NCBI GenBank assembly: GCA_030447785.1
Contig: JAUJOF010000006.1
Span: 78,501-142,500 of the forward strand
Length of the DNA stretch: 64,000 nucleotides
Direction of reading: 5' to 3'
Source of the DNA: Solirubrobacteraceae bacterium
GTDB taxonomy: Bacteria; Actinomycetota; Thermoleophilia; Solirubrobacterales; Solirubrobacteraceae
The notes under the pieces: generated by a model
What the model saw: the letters and a program-made list of their open reading frames with translations, nothing else
Told to the model about the DNA's origin: nothing
The model's database searches: none
Position numbers and translations under genes: made by a program
In this document: in pieces, positions 52,759-61,468 of the stretch
Numbering within the stretch: the stretch's first letter is position 1
How the letters are laid out: every line of letters starts with the position of its first letter

Positions 52759-53505
52759 TCAGGCCGGCTGGGCCTCCGCGCGCTCCTCGAGGGCCTGCTG
52801 ACCCTCGGCCACGCTGAAGCGCCGCTCGTAGAGGGCCTTTCCGACGATGACTCCCGCGAGGTTGACGCGACGCAGGCACGCCAGCGCCCGCAGGTGCTCG
52901 ACCGTTCCGATGCCCCCGGAGTACACGAACCGCCCGCGTACCGCGTCGGCGACGCGACAGACGGAGTCGAGGTCCGGCCCGTCGAGCATGCCGTCGTGGT
53001 CCACGTCGGTGTAGACGAAGGAGCGAACGCCGCGCTGCTGGAGGCGTGCGATCACATCGGTGGCGCGCATCTGCGTCGTCTGCTGCCAGCCCGAGGTCGA
53101 CAGGTTCCCGCCCCGGGTGTCCACCGAGACGATCAGACGCTCGCCGAAGCCGGTCAGGACATCGTCGAGGAAGTCGACGTCGGTGTAGGCGGCGGTGCCC
53201 AGCACCACGCGGTCCGCGCCCGAGCGCAGCGCGTCGCGCACGGCGGGCAGCGAGCGCAGCCCACCCCCGAACTGGACCGGGACCTTCAACTCGGCGGTGA
53301 TCCGCTCGAGGTGGTGCAGGTTCTGCGGCGCGCCGGTGCGCGCACCGTCGAGGTCGACCACGTGCAGGAAGCGCGCGCCGTCCGCCACCCACGAGCGCGC
53401 CGCCTCGAACGGGTCGTCCTCGTAGACCGTCTTGACGTCGAAGTCGCCGCGCACCAGACGGACCGCCTGGCCCTCGGAGATGTCGATGGCGGGAAAGAGG
53501 ATCAC
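52759..53505 (-). CDS. hisA: phosphoribosyl isomerase HisA (possibly PriA)
   Basis: 248 residues from a GTG overlapping the hisH stop. Catalytic Asp residues in LFPAIDISEGQAVRLVRGDF and FVYTDVDHDGMLDGPDL. Phosphate sites VQFGGGLRS and FVYSGGIGTVEHLRALA. Isomerises ProFAR to PRFAR. In many actinomycetes this gene is the bifunctional PriA that also serves tryptophan synthesis; sequence inspection alone does not decide. Confidence 0.93.
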   Translation of the reverse strand: MILFPAIDISEGQAVRLVRGDFDVKTVYEDDPFEAARSWVADGARFLHVVDLDGARTGAPQNLHHLERITAELKVPVQFGGGLRSLPAVRDALRSGADRVVLGTAAYTDVDFLDDVLTGFGERLIVSVDTRGGNLSTSGWQQTTQMRATDVIARLQQRGVRSFVYTDVDHDGMLDGPDLDSVCRVADAVRGRFVYSGGIGTVEHLRALACLRRVNLAGVIVGKALYERRFSVAEGQQALEERAEAQPA

Positions 53506-54101
53506 GTCATCCCTACGAAGTTCTTCAGCAGGGTGAGGCCCTCGTGCGAGGACTTCTCGGGATGGCACTGCGCACCGAACACGTTGTCGCGCTCCACCAG
53601 GGAGACGAAGCGCACCCCGTAGTTCCCGTGGCCGAGCGCGACCTCCTCGCCCGCGGGCACGTAGGTGTGCACGTGGTAGAAGGCGGCCTTGTCCCCCAGC
53701 CCGGCGACCAGCGGCGAGCGGCGCGTGAAGGCCACCTCGTTCCAGCCGATGTGGGGAAGCTTGAGCCTCCCGGCGGCCAGGCGCACCACCTCGCCGGGCA
53801 GCAGGCCGAGCCCGTCGGCGCCCTCGTGCTCGCTGGAGCGCTCGAAGAGCAGCTGCATGCCCAGGCACAGACCGAGCACGGGCACGCCGGCCAGGGCGCG
53901 CTCGCGCACGAGCTCGTCCAGTCCGGCGCGGCGCAGACGGCGCATGGCCTCGGGGAAGGCGCCCACGCCCGGGACCACCAGCCCGGCCGCCCTGCGCAGG
54001 GCGGCGGGGTCGTCGCTGAGCCGCGGCTCCCCGCCCACGCGCTCGAGGGCCTTGACCACCGAACGGCGGTTGCCCATCCCGTAGTCGACCACCCCGGTCA
54101 C
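53502..54101 (-). CDS. hisH: imidazole glycerol phosphate synthase glutaminase subunit HisH
   Basis: 199 residues from a GTG overlapping hisB (GTGA). Nucleophile Cys in VLGLCLGMQLLFERS, His and Glu in FGAQCHPEKSSHEGLTLLKN. VVDYGMGNRRSVVKALE is the standard N-terminus. Supplies ammonia to HisF. Confidence 0.95.
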   Translation of the reverse strand: MTGVVDYGMGNRRSVVKALERVGGEPRLSDDPAALRRAAGLVVPGVGAFPEAMRRLRRAGLDELVRERALAGVPVLGLCLGMQLLFERSSEHEGADGLGLLPGEVVRLAAGRLKLPHIGWNEVAFTRRSPLVAGLGDKAAFYHVHTYVPAGEEVALGHGNYGVRFVSLVERDNVFGAQCHPEKSSHEGLTLLKNFVGMT

Positions 54102-54688
54102 GTGAGCGTCCCCTTGGTGGACGGCACCCCTGGCTCGGTCGGATCGATGGCCACCGCGGCACGCAGCGCGCGGGCCAGCGCCTTGAAGGCCGCCTCGATC
54201 ATGTGGTGGGCGTTCGTGCCCTCCTCCACGCCGAGGTGCAGCGTGAGCCTGGCCGTCGAGGCCAGCGCGCGCAGGAACTCCTCCAGGAGCTCGTGGTCGA
54301 AGCCTCCGGTGGCCCCGGGCGGCAGCGTGGCGGCGAAAGCGAGGTAGGGGCGACCGGAGAGGTCCAGCGCGCACGAGGCCCGCGCCTCGTCCATGGGCAC
54401 CACCGCGTGGCCGTAGCGGACGATCCCGCCCCGGTCGCCCAGCGCCTGGTCCAGCGCCTGGCCCAGCGCGAGGCCGGTGTCCTCCACGGTGTGGTGCGCC
54501 CCGGTGCGCAGGTCGCCGCCGACGGCCAGCTCGAGGTCGAGGTGCGCGTGACGGGTCAGCAGGTCGAGCATGTGGTCCAGGAAGCCCACCCCGGTCTCCC
54601 GCGTCCCCGCGCCCCGGCCGTCCAGGCGCAGAGTAAGGCGCACGTCGGTCTCCGCGGTCCGGCGGTGGATCTCCGCGCTGCGGCTCAT
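54098..54688 (-). CDS. hisB: imidazoleglycerol-phosphate dehydratase
   Basis: 196 residues, monofunctional form. GVGFLDHMLDLLTRHAHLDL, GAHHTVEDTGLALGQAL and GTNAHHMIEAAFKALARALR carry the paired metal His sites. A 71-base gap separates it from hisD, where hisC often sits; no hisC is present. Confidence 0.95.
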   Translation of the reverse strand: MSRSAEIHRRTAETDVRLTLRLDGRGAGTRETGVGFLDHMLDLLTRHAHLDLELAVGGDLRTGAHHTVEDTGLALGQALDQALGDRGGIVRYGHAVVPMDEARASCALDLSGRPYLAFAATLPPGATGGFDHELLEEFLRALASTARLTLHLGVEEGTNAHHMIEAAFKALARALRAAVAIDPTEPGVPSTKGTLT

Positions 54689-54759
54689 CGGCGCGGCCCA
54701 TCCTCGCGCATCGGCGCCGCCGGGCTCATCCCGCGCCTGGTGCACCCGCCCCGCCGGAC

Positions 54760-56055
54760 TCATCTCCCGCCTCCCCGCAGACGCGCCTCCATCGACTCGG
54801 CGTGGAACTCGAGCCCTTCCGCGCGGGCCACGACGGCCCCCGCGGGCGCCAGCGCGCCGGCGCCCTTCCCCACCCGGACCTCGCTGATGCGCCGCCGGAA
54901 GGCGCGCGGGCCCAGGCCGGAGGCGAAGCGCGCCGCGCCGCCCGTGGGCAGGGTGTGGTTGGAGCCGGCCACGTAGTCGCTGAAGGCGGTGCCGCTGTCG
55001 GCGCCCACCAGCACGCACCCGGCGGCGCGCACCAGGTGGGCGAGCGCCTCCGCCTCGGGGCCCACGAGCTGCAGGTGCTCGGGCGCCAGGTGCTCGGCGA
55101 AGGCCAGCGCCTCGCGCAGGGAGGCGGCCTCGGCCAGCAGCACCGGGGCCAGCTCGACCTCCGGCCGCCTGGCCGCGGCGGCCTCCACCTCGACCTCCAG
55201 GAGGTCCAGCAGGGCGGCGTCGTCGGAGACCGCGGCGGCCAGGGAGGCCGCTCCGTGCTCGGCCTGGGCGAGCAGGTCGAGGGCCAGCGCGTGTACGTCG
55301 GCCTCGCCGTCGCAGAGCACGAGCAGGTCGCTGGGACCAGCGAAGAGATCGATGCCCACCTCGCCGCCCAGCTGGCGCTTGGCCTCCTGCACGAAGAGGC
55401 TCCCGGGGCCCGCTATCACGTCCACGCGCGGGATGCTCTGCGTGCCCAGCGCGAGCGCGGCCACGGCCTGGGCGCCCCCCATCCGGTAGACCTCGGTGGC
55501 GCCCACCAGGGCGCAGGCGCCCAGCACGACGGGATGGGCGTCGCCCACCGCTCCCTCCGGTCGCGTGGCCGGCGGCGTGCACACGCACACCTCCTCCACC
55601 CCGGCCGCCCGCGCGGTGACCACGCCCATGACCACCGTCGAGGGGTAGGGGGAGCGCCCGCCGGGAACGTAGATCGCCGCGCGGCGTACCGGCACCTCGC
55701 GCAGGGTCACGGTGTGGCCCTGGGGCAGGCGGACCTCACGGTCCTCGCCGCCGGCCGCGTCGGCCACCAGGGCGACGTTGGTCACCGCCACGTCGAGCGC
55801 CGCGCGCACGGGGGGATCGAGCCCGACCAGCGCCGCCTCGAGCTCCTCGGGCGTCACGCGCAGCGGGGGCGGACCCGCGCCGCCCGTGTCGAAGCGGGCA
55901 GTGAGCTCGCGCACCGCCTCGTCGCCGCCCGCGCGCACGGCGGCGACCACGTCGCGGACCACCTCCTCCACGGAGTCCGGCGCGGGCTGGAGGGCACGCG
56001 TGCGCGCCGCCGTGCCGACGGGGTCCCCGTCGATCGCGACTCGCTCGAGCCTCAT
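54760..56055 (-). CDS. hisD: histidinol dehydrogenase
   Basis: 431 residues. YVPGGRSPYPSTVVMGVVTA, VDVIAGPGSLFVQEAKRQLG, IDLFAGPSDLLVLCDGEAD, LAQAEHGAASLAA and FAEHLAPEHLQL are all canonical, including the zinc-binding His and Asp region SDYVAGSNHTLPTGG. Two-step oxidation of histidinol to histidine. Overlaps hisG by four bases. Confidence 0.95.
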   Translation of the reverse strand: MRLERVAIDGDPVGTAARTRALQPAPDSVEEVVRDVVAAVRAGGDEAVRELTARFDTGGAGPPPLRVTPEELEAALVGLDPPVRAALDVAVTNVALVADAAGGEDREVRLPQGHTVTLREVPVRRAAIYVPGGRSPYPSTVVMGVVTARAAGVEEVCVCTPPATRPEGAVGDAHPVVLGACALVGATEVYRMGGAQAVAALALGTQSIPRVDVIAGPGSLFVQEAKRQLGGEVGIDLFAGPSDLLVLCDGEADVHALALDLLAQAEHGAASLAAAVSDDAALLDLLEVEVEAAAARRPEVELAPVLLAEAASLREALAFAEHLAPEHLQLVGPEAEALAHLVRAAGCVLVGADSGTAFSDYVAGSNHTLPTGGAARFASGLGPRAFRRRISEVRVGKGAGALAPAGAVVARAEGLEFHAESMEARLRGGGR

Positions 56056-56675
56056 CGCAGCGCCGCCACCACCGCGTCCACCTCTTCTGCGCGCAGCTTG
56101 TGGGCCACGGGGTTGGCGATCAGGCGCGCGGTCGAGGAGAACAGCTCCTCGCGGATGGTCAGCCCGTTCTCGCGCAGGGTGGTGCCGGTCGCGGTGAGGT
56201 CGACGATCGCGTCGGCCAGGCCGGTCAGCGGGGCGAGCTCCACCGAGCCCTTGACCTCCACGATCTCCGCCTGGCGGCCGGTGACCTCGAAGAAGGCCGT
56301 CGCCGTCCTGGGGTACTTCGTGGCCACCCGCATCACGCCCAGGCGACGCAGCGCCTCGGTGGAGGGGTCGGGTCCCTCGATGGTGGCCAGCACCATCCGG
56401 CAGTCCCCGTAGGCGAGGTCGAGCAGCTCGTAGACGTCGCGTTCGGCCTGCTCGGTCAGCACGTCCTTGCCCGTGATGCCCAGGTCGGCCGCCCCGGCCT
56501 CCACGTAGGTGGGCACGTCCGAGGGGCGCATGGTGACCACGCCGACCTCGGCGAACAGCAGCCGGCGGTCGTTGGAGCGCACCTCGCCGGTGTCGATGCC
56601 CAGGCGGTCGAGGAGGTCGAGGGTCTCGCCGAACAGTGCCCCGCGGGGCACCGCGATCCGCAGGGGGCGGCTCAC
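56052..56675 (-). CDS. hisG: ATP phosphoribosyltransferase, short form
   Basis: 207 residues, the short catalytic form lacking the C-terminal regulatory domain. RIAVPRGALFGETLDLLDRL, DVPTYVEAGAADLGITGKDV, the PRPP site AIVDLTATGTTLRENGL and RIATKYPRTA-like VATKYPRTATAF are present. It needs HisZ, encoded just upstream with a four-base overlap. First and controlled step of histidine synthesis. Confidence 0.95.
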   Translation of the reverse strand: MSRPLRIAVPRGALFGETLDLLDRLGIDTGEVRSNDRRLLFAEVGVVTMRPSDVPTYVEAGAADLGITGKDVLTEQAERDVYELLDLAYGDCRMVLATIEGPDPSTEALRRLGVMRVATKYPRTATAFFEVTGRQAEIVEVKGSVELAPLTGLADAIVDLTATGTTLRENGLTIREELFSSTARLIANPVAHKLRAEEVDAVVAALR

Positions 56676-57622
56676 GTCCGCTCCTCCTCGCCGGTCAGCG
56701 CGATGTGCAACTTGTCGACGCCCAGCGCGAAGCCCACCGCGGGCAGCGGGCGCCCGAAGCGACCGAGGAGGTCGTCGTACCTGCCGCCCCCGCCCAGCGG
56801 CTCGCCCAGCGCGGGGTCGTAGACCTCGAAGACAGCGCCGGTGTAGTAGCTCAGGTCGCGCGTGAGGCCGAGATCCAGAAGGACGCGGTCGGCCACCTGG
56901 GGGGTCAGCAACGCGTGCACGGCGCGCAGTCCCTCGGTGGCGGGGAGGAGGTCGAGCACCTCGAGGCCGCCCCGGGCCGAGGGCGCCGTGATGAGCGCCG
57001 CGCGCGCCTCGGAGGACAGGTCCAGGGCGCGCAACTCGCGCTCGAGGCCCACGAAGTCGCGGGCCACCAGCGCACCCAGAAGGACCGCTCGGGCCTCGAG
57101 GGGGACGCCGTGGGTCTCCAGCAGCGCCGGGTAGAGCGCGGCGCTGCCCAGCCCGACCCGGTAGTCGCGCAGCCCCGTGGCGTCCAGCGCCGCGCAGAGC
57201 ACGCGCAGCACCTCGGCGGTCCCCTCCGGGGACGGGGCACCGACCAGCTCGACCCCGGCCTGGAGGAACTCGCGCATCTGACCGCGGTGGGGGCGCACGC
57301 CCCGGTAGACGTGGGCCAGGTAGCAGAAGCGCAGCGGCGGATCGATGTCCGCATAGCGCGTGGCGGCCAGGCGCGCGATGGGCACGGTCATGTCCGGGCG
57401 CAACGCGAGCACCTGGCCGTGCTCGTCCATCACCCGGTAGGCCGGCTGGGCCCCTCCTGCCCGCTCGAGCACCTCCTGGTGCTCCAGTGCCGGGGTGGAG
57501 ACCTCGCCGTAGCCCTCCCGCTCGAAGGTGCCAAGCAGCGCGGCCGTGACCGAGCGCAGCTCGCGCATCTCGTCGGGCAGGACGTCGCGCGTCCCCGAGG
57601 GAAGGGGGTGGATGGTGGTCAC
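56672..57622 (-). CDS. hisZ: ATP phosphoribosyltransferase regulatory subunit HisZ
   Basis: 316 residues from a GTG. Class II aaRS-like fold: LPSGTRDVLPDEMRELRSVT, LRPDMTVPIARLAATRY, FCYLAHVYRGVRPHRGQMRE and FLQAGVELVGAPSPEG. The C-terminal GGGGRYDDLLGRFGRPLPAV also matches. It lacks the tRNA-binding domain and its length is far below HisS, so HisZ fits, especially next to short HisG. It heads the histidine operon. Confidence 0.88.
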   Translation of the reverse strand: MTTIHPLPSGTRDVLPDEMRELRSVTAALLGTFEREGYGEVSTPALEHQEVLERAGGAQPAYRVMDEHGQVLALRPDMTVPIARLAATRYADIDPPLRFCYLAHVYRGVRPHRGQMREFLQAGVELVGAPSPEGTAEVLRVLCAALDATGLRDYRVGLGSAALYPALLETHGVPLEARAVLLGALVARDFVGLERELRALDLSSEARAALITAPSARGGLEVLDLLPATEGLRAVHALLTPQVADRVLLDLGLTRDLSYYTGAVFEVYDPALGEPLGGGGRYDDLLGRFGRPLPAVGFALGVDKLHIALTGEEERT

Positions 57623-57627
57623 GGGTA

Positions 57628-57713
57628 ACGTCGCCGAAGGTCGCCGGTCCCGGCGACCGTAGGCGAAAGACGTTCCAAGGTCGCCGGTCCCGGCGACCGT
57701 AGGCGAAAGACGT
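57628..57713 (-). repeat. two tandem copies of the hisF-type palindromic element
   Basis: Cores GGTCGCCGG-TC-CCGGCGACC at 57639-57658 and 57679-57698, repeated with a 40-base period and joined by GTAGGCGAAAGACGT. They lie between the murA stop and the hisZ start. In transcript direction the first copy follows the murA TAG at once. Confidence 0.8.
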
Positions 57714-57714
57714 C

Positions 57715-59018
57715 CTAGACGCCGACAGGCTCCACGGCCACCCGCTCGATCCGCGCGCCGAGCTCGCGCAGGCGCTCGTCGATGCGCTCGTAGCCGCGGT
57801 CGATCTGGCTGATGTTGCCGATCTCCGAGCGGCCGCTGGCGCCCAGCGCGGCGATCAACATGCTCATCCCCGCGCGGATGTCGGGGGACTCCACGCGCGA
57901 GCCGCGCAGGCGGCTGGGGCCCGTGACGATGGCCCGGTGAGGATCGCACAGCGTGATGTCGGCGCCCATCCCCACGAGCTTGTCGGTGAAGATCAGGCGG
58001 TTCTCGAACATCCACTCGTGGATGAGCACCAGCGCCGGCGCACTGGGTGGCCAGCGCCACGGCGATCGACGTCAGGTCGGCCGGGAAGGCAGGCCACGGC
58101 CCGTCCTGAACCTTGATCTTGTACTCGCCCACGTCCCGGGCGACCACGAGCTGCTGGTCACCGGGCACGAGCACGTCGTCGCCGTCCAGCTCCGAGTGCA
58201 GACCGAGGCGGTCGAAGACGAGGCGGATCATGCGCAGGTCAGCGGGCATCGTTTCCTTGATCCGCAGCTCGCCGCCGGTGACGCCGGCCAGGACCATGAA
58301 GGAGCCGATCTCGATGTGATCGGGCCCGATGGCATGGTCGCAGCCGCGCAGGTCCGCGCGGCCGGAGACGGTGAGCACGTTGGAACCGATGCCCTGGACG
58401 TCGGCGCCCATCTTGACCAGCATCCGCGCCAGGTCCTGCACATGGGGCTCGCAGGCGGCGTTGCCGATCACGGTCACCCCCGGCGTGCGCGCGGCGGCCA
58501 GCAGCGCGTTCTCGGTGGCCATCACCGAGGGCTCGTCCATGAACACGTCCCCGGCGCACAGCCCGCGCGGGGCCCGCAGTTCGATGTCCTGCGAGTGGAC
58601 GAACTCGGCCCCCAGGGCCCGGAAGGCGTCGAGGTGGGGATCCAGGCGCCGGCGGCCGATGACGTCGCCGCCCGGCGGGGCATCACGACGCGGCCGAAGC
58701 GAGCCAGCAGGGGCCCGGCCAGCAGGAAGGAGGCGCGGATGCGCTCGGCCAGCTCTTGGGGGATCTCGACGTGCTCGGCGCTCAGGTCAGCCGAGCACAG
58801 CGAAAGCTCGTTCTCGTTCAGCCAGCTCACGCGCACGCCCAGTGCCTCGAGGATCGAGACCATGGCCTCGACGTCCTTGATGCGCGGCACGTTGCGCACC
58901 ACGACCTCGTCCTCGGTCAGCAGCGAGGCGGCGAGGATGGGCAGGGCGCCGTTCTTGTTGCCGGCCGGTGTGACGGTGCCGGACAGGGGGCGCCGCCATC
59001 GATGACGAACTTCTCCAC
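57715..59018 (-). CDS. murA: UDP-N-acetylglucosamine 1-carboxyvinyltransferase, three apparent indels
   Basis: Starts [10 protein letters not shown] (GTG at 59018). It changes frame near 58987 into [20 protein letters not shown], again near 58678 into [20 protein letters not shown], and near 58036 into [20 protein letters not shown], ending VEPVGV. Joined, the ~430 residues are a complete MurA. The first two indels lie in G/C runs. The residue at the catalytic Cys115 position is Asp (P-G-G-D), the fosfomycin-insensitive type known from mycobacteria. As murA is essential, sequence error is the likeliest reason for the breaks. Confidence 0.85.
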
Positions 59019-59088
59019 GAGTCGAGGGCGGTGAGGAGGGGGAGGGTGAGTCCCGGCGAGGGCCGAGGGCTCGGCTAGGGTAACAGCC

Positions 59089-59771
59089 ATGGCGCGTCGG
59101 ATTTCGCGTGACGAGGCCTGGTCCCTGCTCACCGAATGGGTGGAATCTCCGGGCCTGCGCCGCCACTGCCTGGCCGTCGAGGCGGCCATGGAGGCCTACG
59201 CGCGCCGCGAGGACGGCGCCGACGTTGAGCTGTGGCGCGTCACCGGCCTGCTGCACGACGCCGACTGGGAGCGCTTTCCGGACATGGACACCGGCCATCC
59301 GCGGCGGATCATGGAGGAGCTGCGCGGCCGCCAGGCCCCGAGGAGATGGTCCGTGCCGTCGGCTCGCACGCCCCCTACCTGGGCATCTCGCGCGACAGCG
59401 CCATGGAGAAGACCCTGTTCGCCGTCGACGAGCTGAGCGGATTCCTGCTGGCCTGCGCCTACGTTCGTCCGGAGGGCATCTGCGGTCTCACACCCAAGTC
59501 GGTCAGGAAGAAGCTCAAGCAGCCGAGCTTCGCCGCCGCGGTCGATCGGGACGACCTGCGCAGCGGCGCCGAGGAGCTGGGCGTCGACTTCGACGAGCAC
59601 GTTCGCTTCCTGGTGGCCGCGCTGGAGGAGCGCGCCGACGAGCTGGGCATCGCTTCGGGAGGCGGTGACGGTGGCGGCGAGGCGGCGCAGGCCGGCGGCG
59701 GCGGCGGTCCCCCGGCGGCGGCCGGACAGGCCGGCGGCAGCGGCGGTCCTTCTGCGGCGGGCGCGGCCTGA
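59089..59771 (+). CDS. HD-domain protein, one frameshift
   Basis: SPGLRRHCLAVEAAMEAYAR, VTGLLHDADWERFPDMDTGH give the metal-binding H...HD residues. The frame changes near 59337 (CCCC) and continues EEMVRAVGSHAPYLGISRDS, LFAVDELSGFLLACAYVRPE. Members are metal-dependent phosphohydrolases of unknown substrate. A Gly/Ala-rich tail of about 35 residues follows. Repaired length about 227. Divergent from murA. Confidence 0.75.
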
Positions 59772-60976
59772 GCGCCGGCGCCCCTTCCCTGACCGCCTCC
59801 GTCCTCTCGCCCTACGCCCGCGTCCTGCGGGTGGGTCACGTGCCCGCCCTGGTGGCCGGCTCGCTGGCCGGGCGCATGCCCTACGGCATGAGCGCGCTCG
59901 CGCTCGTGCTCTTCGTGCAGGGCCAGAAGGGCTCCTACGTGGCCGCCGGGATGGTGGCCGCGGCGGGCGCGCTGGCGGCGGGCCTGGCCCTGCCGCTGCT
60001 GGGCCGCATCGTGGACCGCATCGGCCAGACGCCGGTGCTGCTGGGCTCGGTCGCGCTGCAGGTGGTGGCGGCGATCGCTCTGGTGGGCGCCGGGCTGACG
60101 GGCGCGCCCGTGGGCGTGCTCGCGGGGCTGGCCGCGCTGACCGGCGCGGGTACGCCACCCCTCTCCCCCTGCCTGCGCGGCCTGTGGCCGATGCTGCTGG
60201 ACGACCGCAACGCGGTGCGCACCGCGCTGGCGCTGGACGCGCTGCTCATCGAGGCCGTGTTCATCGGCGGGCCGCTGCTGGTGGCCGGCCTGGTGGCGGT
60301 GGCCTCCCCGCAGGTCGCGCTGCTGGCGGCCGCGGGGCTCTCGCTGGGCGGGACGCTGATGTTCGCCGTCCAGCCGCCCTCCCGGACGTGGCGCGGGGAA
60401 GGCACGGGTGGGCGCGGACTGGGCGCCCTGGCCTCTCCCGGTCTGCGCACGCTGCTGGTGGCGGCGCTGGGCATGGGCGTCTTCTTCGGGACGCTCGAGG
60501 TGGCGCTCCCCGCCTTCGCCGACGAGCGGGCCTCCTCGGGGCTGGCCGGGGTCGCTCTGGCCGCCCTGGCCTGCGGCAGCGCGGCGGGCGGGCTCCTGTA
60601 CGGCGCGCGCAGCGGCGGGCGGTCGGTCGGGCGGCTCTTCCTGGCGCTCGCGGCCGCGCTTCCGCTGGCCGCGGCGCCGCTGGCGCTGGTGGACTCGGTC
60701 GCGGCCCTGCTGGCGCTCGCACCGCTGGCCGGGGTGGTGGTCGCGCCCCTGACCGCCGCGCAGAACGAGCTGGCCGGCAGTGTGGCCCCGGCCGGCACGG
60801 CCACCGAGGCCTACGCCTGGGTCCTGACCGCCCTAGTGGGCGGCGTGGCGGCCGGCAACGCCGTGGCCGGCGCGGTCGTGGAGGCCGCGGGGTGGCGCGC
60901 GGCGCTGGTGGTGGGGTGCGGTTGCACCGCGGTGAGCGCGCTGGCCGTGCTCGCCCGCCGGCGGACGGTGAGCTGA
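59768..60976 (+). CDS. major facilitator superfamily transporter
   Basis: About 402 residues if started at CTG 59768, which overlaps the upstream stop (CTGA). Starting at GTG 59831 gives 381 residues and clips the region before the first helix (VLSPYARVLRVGHVPALVAG). About twelve hydrophobic segments. The cytoplasmic loop motif A is partly kept as LGRIVDRIGQTPVLL. Substrate unknown. Its neighbour HD gene is probably cotranscribed. Confidence 0.75.
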   Translation: MSAGAPSLTASVLSPYARVLRVGHVPALVAGSLAGRMPYGMSALALVLFVQGQKGSYVAAGMVAAAGALAAGLALPLLGRIVDRIGQTPVLLGSVALQVVAAIALVGAGLTGAPVGVLAGLAALTGAGTPPLSPCLRGLWPMLLDDRNAVRTALALDALLIEAVFIGGPLLVAGLVAVASPQVALLAAAGLSLGGTLMFAVQPPSRTWRGEGTGGRGLGALASPGLRTLLVAALGMGVFFGTLEVALPAFADERASSGLAGVALAALACGSAAGGLLYGARSGGRSVGRLFLALAAALPLAAAPLALVDSVAALLALAPLAGVVVAPLTAAQNELAGSVAPAGTATEAYAWVLTALVGGVAAGNAVAGAVVEAAGWRAALVVGCGCTAVSALAVLARRRTVS

Positions 60977-60999
60977 GGCCATATCTCAGGGGACGGGAT

Positions 61000-61090
61000 C
61001 GACATCCATGTCGATCCTTCGAGAAAAGATCGCTTCGCCGTTCCGGCGGCGAGTCCCGGGCACGATCGCTACGCGATCCACCCGGGACGG
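61000..61090. terminator. nested palindromes between convergent genes, bidirectional terminator
   Basis: Two inverted repeats in tandem: GGATCGACAT/ATGTCGATCC, and GTCCCGGG/CCCGGGAC enclosing GATCGC/GCGATC. They lie between the MFS gene and the convergent gene at 61112. Either direction could use them as terminators; no T-run is present. Confidence 0.5.
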
Positions 61091-61111
61091 CCGGCCTACC
61101 GAGAGACGCCC

Positions 61112-61441
61112 TCAGGGCCCGCGCCAGCGACCGCCCTGCTTGGCCCACGCGAGCAGATGCTCGGGGCCGCAGAAGGCGTCGCCGATGCGGTGCTCGCCGC
61201 GGTGGCGCACCAGGAGCACGACGTCCTCGCCGACGGCCCGGGCGCACTGCGCGCAGCGCCCCAGGCCGTTGCCGTCGGGGTCACCGATCGTCCCCGGATC
61301 CCAATGGGCGCCCTGGATGATCCACGGCACGACGTGCTCGAGGCGGCAGAAGACCGCCCGACGCTCGCCAGCCGGCTCCGCTGCCCGGAAGCCGGACCCC
61401 GCCTCGACCTCGACGCCGCACCAGTTGCAGTGCTCGCCCAT
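61112..61441 (-). CDS. small Cys-rich (zinc-ribbon-like) protein
   Basis: 109 residues. MGEHCNWCGVEV, then CRLEHVVPW, GLGRCAQCARAVGEDVV and FCGPEHLLAWA: two C-x2-C pairs and two C-x2-x-EH blocks, suggesting two treble-clef-like zinc sites built from a repeat. No family recognised. Divergent from the isocitrate-dehydrogenase-family gene, 27 bases apart. Confidence 0.65.
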   Translation of the reverse strand: MGEHCNWCGVEVEAGSGFRAAEPAGERRAVFCRLEHVVPWIIQGAHWDPGTIGDPDGNGLGRCAQCARAVGEDVVLLVRHRGEHRIGDAFCGPEHLLAWAKQGGRWRGP

Positions 61442-61468
61442 CAGCCCAGAGGGTACTGTGGACGGTGG

